From: Saccharothrix sp. NRRL B-16314
GTDB taxonomy: Bacteria; Actinomycetota; Actinomycetes; Mycobacteriales; Pseudonocardiaceae
DNA length: 64,000 nucleotides
Assembly: GCF_000716595.1 (NCBI RefSeq)
Contig: NZ_JNXC01000001.1
Location: 62,001-126,000 of the forward strand
Direction of reading: 5' to 3'
A program made the translations under genes and the position numbers. The notes beneath the pieces were generated by a model that was not told where the DNA came from, did not search any database, and saw only the letters and a list, made by a program, of their open reading frames with translations. Below, piece after piece: positions 45,269 through 52,394 of this stretch. Numbering within the stretch: position 1 is the stretch's first letter; the number at the start of each line of letters is the position of its first letter.

Positions 45269-46441
45269 CTACCTCTCGTCGGCGGGCGCGATCGTGCCGA
45301 CCACCTCGGCCAGCCCGACGACCGAACCGTTCTCACCCGGAGCCGTCGCGGTGATCCGCACCGTGTCGCCGTCCTCCAGGAACGTCCGCTCGCCGTCGCC
45401 GAGCGCCACCGGTTCCTTCCCGCCCCAGCTCAGCTCCAGGAACGAGCCGCGCTGGTCGCGGGCGGGACCGGACACGGTGCCCGACGCGATCAGGTCGCCC
45501 GGCCGAACCGTAGCGCCGTTCACCGACAGGTGCGCGAGTTGCTGCGCGAACGTCCACGACATCTCGCGGAACGGCGGCCGGGACACGACCGTCCCGTTCC
45601 ACTCGACCCGCAGGTCGATGTCCAGGCCCCACGACCGTTCCTCGACCAGGTACGGCAGCAGGTCGTGGCCCATCGGCGGCGGCGACACGCGGGCCACCGC
45701 GAACGCCTCCAGCGGCGTGATCCACGCCGAGATCGACGTGGCGAAGGACTTCGCCAGGAACGGACCGAGCGGCTGGTACTCCCAGGCCTGGATGTCCCGC
45801 GCGGACCAGTCGTTGACCAGCGCCACGCCGAACACGTGGTCGGCCGCCTGCGAGGGGGTCAGCCGCGACGCGACCGGCCCGCCGCACACGAACCCGACCT
45901 CGGCCTCGATGTCGAGCCGGCCGGAAGGCCCGAACACCGGTCCAGCCGACGACCGCCGCTGCCCGTGCGGCCGGACGACGGGCGTGCCGGACACGACGAC
46001 CGTCCCGGCCCGGCCGTGGTAGCCGATGGGCAGGTGCGTCCAGTTCGGCAGCAACGCCTCGCCGTCGGGCCGGAAGATCCGCCCGACGTTCTCCGCGTGG
46101 TGCCGCGACGAGTAGAAGTCCACGTAGTCGGCCACGGTGAACGGCAGCGAAGCGCCGTCCAACCCCACCAGCTCCGCCCCGCGGGGCGCGGAGGAGGCCG
46201 AGGCGATCTCGACCAGCCGCGCCCGCAGTTCACTCCACGCGGGCCGTCCGGCCGCCAGCAGGGCGTCCAGGGTGCCTGTGGCCACCAGGGGCTCCAGGCG
46301 CTCACCCAGGGCCAGCCCGCGCAGCAACAGGGCCCGGTCGCCCACCCGCACGGCGACACCGCCGGGCAGCACGCCGTACGGCAGCGTCTGCGGCCCGAAC
46401 GGCGCGTCGGCGGTGAACGCCGGGTCGTCGATCCAGCTCAC
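45269..46441 (-). CDS. fahA: Fumarylacetoacetase
   Basis: 390-aa metal-dependent hydrolase that splits fumarylacetoacetate to fumarate and acetoacetate, the last step of tyrosine catabolism. N-terminal SH3-like domain, then the FAH fold with FYSSRHHAENVGRIFRP, NWTHLPIGYHGRAGT, the metal residues around DIEAEVGFVCG, VNDWSARDIQAWEYQPLGPFLAKSFATSISAW and LIASGTVSGP. Length is right for the homolog. GTG start overlaps the stop of the 288-aa gene upstream. The maleylacetoacetate isomerase step is not encoded in this window. Confidence 0.95.
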   Translation of the reverse strand: MSWIDDPAFTADAPFGPQTLPYGVLPGGVAVRVGDRALLLRGLALGERLEPLVATGTLDALLAAGRPAWSELRARLVEIASASSAPRGAELVGLDGASLPFTVADYVDFYSSRHHAENVGRIFRPDGEALLPNWTHLPIGYHGRAGTVVVSGTPVVRPHGQRRSSAGPVFGPSGRLDIEAEVGFVCGGPVASRLTPSQAADHVFGVALVNDWSARDIQAWEYQPLGPFLAKSFATSISAWITPLEAFAVARVSPPPMGHDLLPYLVEERSWGLDIDLRVEWNGTVVSRPPFREMSWTFAQQLAHLSVNGATVRPGDLIASGTVSGPARDQRGSFLELSWGGKEPVALGDGERTFLEDGDTVRITATAPGENGSVVGLAEVVGTIAPADER

Positions 46442-47304
46442 AGCAGACCCAGCTCTTCGAGATCGGCGATCGGCTCGTCCAGCGAGCACGACCCGTACGA
46501 GGCGAACACACCGCGGACGGCGTGCGCGGCCTGGTCGGACAGCGCGTTGGCCTCCTCGCCGAGCGCGACCGCGTCGGTGCTGGACAGCGCCTCGCGCACG
46601 TCACCACCGGACAGCGAACGCGCGGTTGCGACGAGCAGGTTGAGGAACCCGTGGTGGGTGAACCCGGTCTGGTCGTCCGTTCGCCGCACGGCGTGGTGCA
46701 GCCCGGCCGTCGCCTTGAAGGCCACGCCGCCGCCGCTGACCACCGCCAGGAAGTCGGCGACCTCGTCCACGCTGGGGAAGTTCTCCTTGCTGACCCCTCC
46801 GCACCGCAACTTGGGCCAGCTGCCGTGCTCGATGACGCGGCGCACGCCGTCCAGCCACTCGGCGCCACCCCGCCTCGGCTCGACCACTCTGATGACGTCC
46901 TCGGGCACGAACTCGGAGACGCGTTCCAGCCACACCTCGTCCACGTCGGACGGCGCGGGCATCTCGACCATCCGCAGCGCCAGCAGCTCGCTGCGGGACT
47001 CGACGATCGACACGGCCTTGGGCACACCGCCCAGGCCCGTGTCGATGACCAGGGACAGGGCGATCGGCTTCACCGGTTTGACCTTGATCAACTCGGTGAT
47101 CAGCTCGGCCAGCCGCGACGCGGGGCAGAGGAACAACCCCACCGCACCCGCCCATTCACCGGCACGTGCGTCGAGGTGGCCGCGGATCGCGTCGGGCATG
47201 GCAGCGCTGCCCGGCGGGAACAGCGCGGCGTCGTCGACAAGCCGCGCGAGCAGGGGCGGAGTGCCGCGTGGACCGGGCGCACGGAGTTCGAAGGCGCTTG
47301 ACAC
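46438..47304 (-). CDS. Conserved hypothetical protein of the homogentisate operon
   Basis: 288-aa protein of no family I can name. It starts SSAFELRAPGPRGTPPLLARLVDDAALFPPGSAAMPDAI and has strand-helix repeats suggesting a TIM-barrel-like or alpha/beta fold. A conserved segment is FKATAGLHHAVRR followed by GFLNLLVATA. Placed between hmgA (divergent) and fahA and coupled to fahA by a GTGA overlap, it should act in tyrosine catabolism. It could be the missing isomerase or an accessory step. TAGCGT lies 7 nt before the GTG, so it is probably leaderless. Confidence 0.75.
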   Translation of the reverse strand: MSSAFELRAPGPRGTPPLLARLVDDAALFPPGSAAMPDAIRGHLDARAGEWAGAVGLFLCPASRLAELITELIKVKPVKPIALSLVIDTGLGGVPKAVSIVESRSELLALRMVEMPAPSDVDEVWLERVSEFVPEDVIRVVEPRRGGAEWLDGVRRVIEHGSWPKLRCGGVSKENFPSVDEVADFLAVVSGGGVAFKATAGLHHAVRRTDDQTGFTHHGFLNLLVATARSLSGGDVREALSSTDAVALGEEANALSDQAAHAVRGVFASYGSCSLDEPIADLEELGLL

Positions 47305-47373
47305 GGCTGACACGCTAGTGGCGTACCGGTCAATGAACAAAGATGTCCGACTATCGAACGCCCGGAGTGAGCC
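47305..47373. promoter_or_regulatory. Divergent promoter between fahA operon and hmgA
   Basis: A 69-bp region. TAGCGT on the minus strand (47312-47317) lies 7 nt before the 288-aa gene. On the plus strand hmgA has GGAG 6 nt before its ATG. The remaining AT-richer 40 bp (GGTCAATGAACAAAG and CCGACTATCGAACG) are the natural site for the IclR regulator. Confidence 0.5.
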
Positions 47374-48552
47374 ATGGCGTACTACCGCCAGGTGGGTGAG
47401 ATCCCCCGCAAGCGCCACACGCAGTTCCGCACGCCGGACGGCGGGCTGTACGCGGAAGAGCTGATGGGAGTGGAGGGCTTCTCCGCCGATTCGGCCCTGC
47501 TCTACCACCGCCACCTGCCCACCGCGATCGTCGACGCGGTCACCGTCGAGGAGGCGCGCGGCGCGCTGGCGCCGAACCTCCCGCTCAAGCCGCGGCACTT
47601 CCGCACACCCGCCCTGACCTGGGACTCCCCGGACGTGGACGCGGTCACGGGCCGCCGCACCCTGTTCGGGAACGCGGACGTCGTGATCGGCTTCGTGACC
47701 GCCACCGCGCCCAGTCCGCTGTACCGCAACGCGGCCGGCGACGAGCTGCTGTACGTGCAGTCGGGTGAGGGGGTCGTGGAGACGATCTACGGCGCGCTGC
47801 CGGTCGCCGAGGGTGACTACGTGGTGCTGCCGACGTCGTGCACCTACCGGGTGGTGCCGGGCCGGCCGATGAACCTGCTCGTGCTGGAGGCCGGCGGACA
47901 CATCGGACCACCGAAGCGGTACCTGTCCGGCAAGGGTCAGTTCCTGGAGCACTCGCCGTACTGCGAGCGCGACGTCCGCGGGCCGCTGGAGCCGCTGCTC
48001 GTGGACGGCGAAGACGTGGAAGTGCTCGTGCGGCACCGCGCCGGCCTCACCCGGTTCACCTACGCCAACCACCCGTTCGACGTAGTCGGCTGGGACGGCT
48101 GCCTGTACCCGTGGGCGTTCAACATCCGCGACTTCGAGCCGATCACGGGCCGCGTGCACCAGCCGCCGCCGGTGCACCAGACGTTCGAGGGGCCGAACTT
48201 CGTCGTGTGCTCGTTCGTGCCGCGCAAGGTCGACTACCACCCGCTGTCGATCCCGGTGCCGTACAACCACGCGAACGTGGACTCCGATGAGCTGATGTTC
48301 TACGTCGGCGGTGACTACGAGGCGCGCAAGGGGTCCGGCATCGGCATCGGCTCGCTGTCCCTGCACCCGGCCGGCTGCACCCACGGGCCGCAGCCCGGCG
48401 CGGTCGAGGCGTCGCTCGGGGTGGACTACTTCGACGAGACGGCCGTCATGGTGGACACGTTCCGGCCGTTGGAGCTGGGCGAGGCGGCGGTCGCGTCGGA
48501 GGACCCGAAGTACGCCTGGTCCTGGGCACGGCGCGGCCCTGACCTGGACTGA
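47374..48552 (+). CDS. hmgA: Homogentisate 1,2-dioxygenase
   Basis: 392-aa cupin-fold Fe(II) enzyme that opens the ring of homogentisate to maleylacetoacetate. It has FTYANHPFDVVGWDGCLYPWAFNI, the metal triad in PYNHANVDSDELMFYVGGDYEA (His and Glu) and SLHPAGCTHGPQPGAVE (His). Divergent from the fahA operon and probably under the same regulator. Length and motifs match bacterial HmgA throughout. Confidence 0.96.
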   Translation: MAYYRQVGEIPRKRHTQFRTPDGGLYAEELMGVEGFSADSALLYHRHLPTAIVDAVTVEEARGALAPNLPLKPRHFRTPALTWDSPDVDAVTGRRTLFGNADVVIGFVTATAPSPLYRNAAGDELLYVQSGEGVVETIYGALPVAEGDYVVLPTSCTYRVVPGRPMNLLVLEAGGHIGPPKRYLSGKGQFLEHSPYCERDVRGPLEPLLVDGEDVEVLVRHRAGLTRFTYANHPFDVVGWDGCLYPWAFNIRDFEPITGRVHQPPPVHQTFEGPNFVVCSFVPRKVDYHPLSIPVPYNHANVDSDELMFYVGGDYEARKGSGIGIGSLSLHPAGCTHGPQPGAVEASLGVDYFDETAVMVDTFRPLELGEAAVASEDPKYAWSWARRGPDLD

Positions 48553-48599
48553 CCCCCGCTCTCGGCCGGCGTGATCGACTCGTTGTCGGTGGGTGCCTC

Positions 48600-48605
48600 T
48601 AACGT
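48600..48605 (+). promoter_or_regulatory. -10 box TAACGT before the SWIM gene
   Basis: TAACGT ends 8 nt before the ATG at 48614; no ribosome binding site is present. Confidence 0.45.
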
Positions 48606-48613
48606 CTGCCGGC

Positions 48614-49885
48614 ATGGACGCACAAGCGCTTCTGGAGCAGGCCCCGGACGGTCAGGTGGCGAGCAGCGCCACCCGGCTGGCGGGGTCCTCCGGGTGGCAG
48701 GGGACGGGTCGCAGTGACACGGCCCTGTGGGGGCTGTGCAAGGGCAGCGGCAAGAACCCGTACCAGGTGTGCGTCGACCTGGGTGACCGGGCGACGAAGT
48801 GCTCGTGCCCGTCGCGCAAGTTCCCCTGCAAGCACGCGTTGGCGCTGCAACTGCGCGACGTGCGCGAACCGCTGCCCGCCTCCGCGACACCCGACTGGGT
48901 GACCGAGTGGCTGGCCCGCCGCAACCGGGCCGCGGTGGCCGGTGACGCGCCTTCGCCCGAAGCGGTGGAGCGGCGGGCCAAGGCCAAGGAGAAGACGGCC
49001 CTGGCCCGGGAGAACGCGGTGCGGGCCGGGGTGGCGGGGTTGACCGACTGGCTGGCCGACGTGGCCGGCGCCGGTCTCGCCGGGCTGCCCGCTCGGGACG
49101 CGGCGTGGTGGCACTCGATCGGGGCGCGGATGGTCGACGCGCAGGCCAAGGGGCTGGCGTCGGCGGTGGACGAGGTGCGCGGCATCGTCGTGGGGGGCGG
49201 TGCGCGGTGGGCGCACGACGCGGCCGACCGGTTGGGCGGCCTGCACCTGTTGGCGCGGTCGGCCGGGTCGCCTTCGCCCGTGGTGCGCCGACGGCTGGGT
49301 TTCGCGGTGGCCGAGGAAGAGGTCCGGGCCGGTTCGGGGTGGTCCGACCACTGGGTGCCGCTGCTGAAGCTGGAGTCCGACGACGGCTTGGTGCGGACCG
49401 TGCGGCAGTGGACGTGGGGGCGTTCGCACGGCTGGGTCGTGGCGGTGCGGCACGCCGGTGGCGGGGCGCGGCCGGTGCTCCCGCTGGCGCACGGGGTGCA
49501 GGTGGAGGGGGTGTTGCACCCGTACCCCGGCGTGCCGCCGCACCGGGTGGCGGTGGGCGAGCCGCTGGTGGAGCGCCGGCCGGAACCGGTGCCCGCGCCG
49601 GAGTCGTGGCGCGCGGCGTTGGCGGGGCTGGAGGAGTTCTTGAAGGCCGATCCGTGGGCGCGCCTGCACCCGTTGGGCTGTGCTTCGGTGCGGGTCACCG
49701 AGGACACCGCGTACCTGGCGGACGCGACGGGCCGCGCGGTCCGGGTCCGGTCGGACTTGGCACTGGACCAGGCGCTGGCGGTGACCGGCGGTGCGCCGTT
49801 CGACGCGTGGGGCCTGTGGAACGGCCGTGAGCTGCGCCTCGGCGCCGTCGCCGCACCGGGCAGCGCCCCGGAGGTCGTCGGATGA
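48614..49885 (+). CDS. SWIM zinc-finger protein (first gene of a MoxR-VWA system)
   Basis: 423-aa protein. The SWIM motif, KCSCPSRKFPCKHALAL (Cys-x-Cys-xn-Cys-x-His), lies at residues 63-79 and is thought to bind nucleic acid or protein. The remaining 340 residues are alpha-rich with a WWHSIGARMVDAQAKGLASAVDEVRGI segment and a C-terminal beta domain. The stop overlaps the DUF5691 start (ATGA). The five-gene set SWIM-DUF5691-MoxR-DUF5682-VWA resembles E. coli yehQ/L/M/P by component families. The role of the protein is not known. Confidence 0.88.
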   Translation: MDAQALLEQAPDGQVASSATRLAGSSGWQGTGRSDTALWGLCKGSGKNPYQVCVDLGDRATKCSCPSRKFPCKHALALQLRDVREPLPASATPDWVTEWLARRNRAAVAGDAPSPEAVERRAKAKEKTALARENAVRAGVAGLTDWLADVAGAGLAGLPARDAAWWHSIGARMVDAQAKGLASAVDEVRGIVVGGGARWAHDAADRLGGLHLLARSAGSPSPVVRRRLGFAVAEEEVRAGSGWSDHWVPLLKLESDDGLVRTVRQWTWGRSHGWVVAVRHAGGGARPVLPLAHGVQVEGVLHPYPGVPPHRVAVGEPLVERRPEPVPAPESWRAALAGLEEFLKADPWARLHPLGCASVRVTEDTAYLADATGRAVRVRSDLALDQALAVTGGAPFDAWGLWNGRELRLGAVAAPGSAPEVVG

Positions 49886-51309
49886 CCCTCCACCGCGAAT
49901 GGGACGAAGCCGTGCAGGCCGCCCTGGTCGGCGCGCACCGGGCGGGCACGACCCCCACCGACCTGCTGGACCGCATCGCAGTGCTGGGCGTGGCCGCACA
50001 CGGCGCGCAGCTCCCACCGACCGTCGACGCGCCGCTGCTGCCCGCCGCTCCGGAATCCGACGACGTGCGAGCCGACCCCGCCGCCAGATCCGTCCTCGTC
50101 CAGGTCCTCGCCCTCGACGACCAGATCCTGCTCACGGAGTGGTGCGGCATGGCGAGGGCCGCGCGCGTGGTCGCGGACCACCGCGAACTACCCGCCCTGC
50201 TGGGCTTGGGCACCGCGCACCCCGGCCTGCGCCCCGCCGTCACCGCGGTCCTCGGCACTCGCGGCCGGTGGCTGGCGAAGATCCGGCCCGCCTGGTCCTG
50301 GGCCGCGACCGGCGCCGTCGCCGACGAGGTCGACCTCGACCAGGCGCTCGACCTGCCCGGCACGTCCCGCCTCGCCGCCCTGCGCCGCGCCCGCAACCAG
50401 GACCCGGTGAAGACCCGGGAGTTCCTGGCCGCCCAGTTCGACGTGCAGCGCCGTGCCACCGACCGCCAGGTGCTGGTCAGCGCCCTGGAGGCGAACCTCG
50501 GCCCGGACGACGAACCGCTCCTCGAACGCGCCTTGGACGACCGCGCGATCGGCGTCCACGACGAAGCGCTGCGCCTCCTCCGCACCCTCCCCACCTCCGC
50601 CCTCGCCGAACGGGCCGCCGAACGCCTGCACCGGGGCCTGTGGCTCACCGCGGACGGGTTCGACGTGCAGAGCGACGAGCTGTGGTCCGATGCCGCACCG
50701 GAGCCGGAAGAGGCCCGCGACCTGCTGAGAGACGGTTCCGAAGCGGGCGTCGCGGGTCGCATCCGGGGCGCGGCGGCGAGCGTCGCCCCGCAGCACTGGA
50801 CCAGCCGCCTCGACACCGACGACGAGGGCGCCGCCGCCGAACTGGCCCGCGGTCCGTGGGCGAGCGCGTTGTTGCGCGGCGTGGCGCAGAACCTGAAGCT
50901 GGCCGACGACGCCCGGCCGTGGGCGGTCGCGGCGACGCGGTCGCTGACGGGCATGGAGCAGCTGGAGATGCTCAGCGGCCTGCCCGCCGAACTGGCCGCG
51001 CGCACCGTGGTCGAGGTGTCCCGGCAGTGGAACTACGACCTGCTCGACCACGCCTGCTCGCAGCTGCCCGGACCGTGGAGCGCGGACGCCACCGCCGACC
51101 TGCTCGACCGCTACGCCGGGATGCGCGACCCGAGGTGGCGCGCCGGTCGGCCGCCCGCGGTGCTGCTGGCCAGGGGTGACGCCGAGGTGCTCGGCGCGAA
51201 CTGGGCCCGCATCACCGAGCGCTGGCCCGAGCACACCGCCGAACTCGACGTCCTGCGCCTGCGCATGCAGCTGCGCGAGGCGTTCAACCACCAGGAGGAG
51301 AGCCAGTGA
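49882..51309 (+). CDS. DUF5691 family protein
   Basis: 475-aa protein, almost all alpha-helical, with armadillo/HEAT-like repeats. Examples are PLLERALDDRAIGVHDEALRLLRTLP and the AARTVVEVSRQWNYDLLDHACSQLP segment. The family is found next to SWIM, MoxR and VWA genes; I name DUF5691 from this context and the LLTEWCGMARAARVVADHRELP and LLGLGTAHP blocks. Overlaps its neighbours by 4 bp on both sides (ATGA, GTGA), so the proteins are probably made together. It may be a scaffold or client adaptor. Confidence 0.8.
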   Translation: MTLHREWDEAVQAALVGAHRAGTTPTDLLDRIAVLGVAAHGAQLPPTVDAPLLPAAPESDDVRADPAARSVLVQVLALDDQILLTEWCGMARAARVVADHRELPALLGLGTAHPGLRPAVTAVLGTRGRWLAKIRPAWSWAATGAVADEVDLDQALDLPGTSRLAALRRARNQDPVKTREFLAAQFDVQRRATDRQVLVSALEANLGPDDEPLLERALDDRAIGVHDEALRLLRTLPTSALAERAAERLHRGLWLTADGFDVQSDELWSDAAPEPEEARDLLRDGSEAGVAGRIRGAAASVAPQHWTSRLDTDDEGAAAELARGPWASALLRGVAQNLKLADDARPWAVAATRSLTGMEQLEMLSGLPAELAARTVVEVSRQWNYDLLDHACSQLPGPWSADATADLLDRYAGMRDPRWRAGRPPAVLLARGDAEVLGANWARITERWPEHTAELDVLRLRMQLREAFNHQEESQ

Positions 51310-52394
51310 CCACCGAATCCGTGCTGCGGCCCGCCGCGGAACAGCAGTACGCCGCGGAACTCGCGGCCCTGGCGGCGGCGGACGACCGACCGCGCCCGCC
51401 GCAGTGGCGGATGTCGCCGCAGGCGGTGGTCACGTACGTGCTCGGCGGCAGGCTCGCGGACGGCACGGTGATCACGCCGAAGTACGTCGGCGACCGGCGG
51501 CTGGTCGAGGTGGCTGTCGGCACGCTCGTCACCGACCGGGCGTTGCTGCTGGTCGGCGTGCCGGGCACGGCCAAGTCGTGGCTGTCGGAGCACATCGCGG
51601 CGGCGGTGAGCGGCGACTCGACGCTGGTCGTGCAGGGCACCGCCGGCACGGGCGAGGACCAGGTCCGCTACGGCTGGAACTACGCCCGGCTGATCGCCGA
51701 GGGCCCGTCCGAGGCGGCGTTGGTGGCGAGCCCGGTGATGAAGGCGATGCGCACCGGCGCGGTGGCCCGCATCGAGGAGCTGACCCGGATGCCCGCCGAG
51801 GTGCAGGACTCGTTCATCACGATTCTGTCCGAGAAGACGCTGCCGGTGCCGGAGCTGGGCATCCAGGTGCAGGCCGTGCCGGGGTTCACGGTGATCGCCA
51901 CCGCGAACGACCGCGACCGGGGCGTGAACCAGATGTCGTCGGCACTGGCCCGTCGGTTCAACACGGTCGTGCTGCCGCCGCCCGCGACGGAGGACGCCGA
52001 GGTGGAGATCGTGTCGGCCCGCTCCGCACAACTCGGCCGCGCGTTGCAGCTGCCCGCCGAGCCGCCCGCGCTGGAGGAGGTGCGCCGGGTGGTGCGGATC
52101 TTCCGCGAGCTGCGCAACGGGTCCACTGTGGACGGTCGCACGCAGTTGAAGAAGCCCAGTGGCAGCCTGTCGACGGCCGAGGCGATCTCGGTCGTGACCA
52201 GCGGCATGGCGTTGGCGGGGCACTTCGGCGACGGCACGATCACGGCCGACGAACTGGCGTCCGGGCTGCTCGGCGCGGTGGTCAAGGACCGGGTGTCGGA
52301 CACGGCGGCGTGGCGGGAATACCTGGAAGCGGTGGTCAAGGAACGTGCGGAGTGGCGCGACCTGTACCGGGCGTGCCAGGACGCGGTGGGCTGA
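51306..52394 (+). CDS. MoxR-family AAA+ ATPase
   Basis: 362-aa AAA+ protein. Walker A is GVPGTAKS (residues 84-91), sensor 1 is VIATANDRDRG, and the arginine finger is SSALARRFN. The Walker B strand reads AVARIEEL (E157, E158) rather than the usual D-E, an unusual Asp-to-Glu change that keeps the catalytic Glu. MoxR enzymes work with VWA proteins as chaperones that remodel or activate a target complex. Partners here are the DUF5691 and DUF5682 proteins and the VWA gene 2.7 kb downstream. Coupled to both neighbours by overlaps. Confidence 0.92.
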   Translation: MTTESVLRPAAEQQYAAELAALAAADDRPRPPQWRMSPQAVVTYVLGGRLADGTVITPKYVGDRRLVEVAVGTLVTDRALLLVGVPGTAKSWLSEHIAAAVSGDSTLVVQGTAGTGEDQVRYGWNYARLIAEGPSEAALVASPVMKAMRTGAVARIEELTRMPAEVQDSFITILSEKTLPVPELGIQVQAVPGFTVIATANDRDRGVNQMSSALARRFNTVVLPPPATEDAEVEIVSARSAQLGRALQLPAEPPALEEVRRVVRIFRELRNGSTVDGRTQLKKPSGSLSTAEAISVVTSGMALAGHFGDGTITADELASGLLGAVVKDRVSDTAAWREYLEAVVKERAEWRDLYRACQDAVG

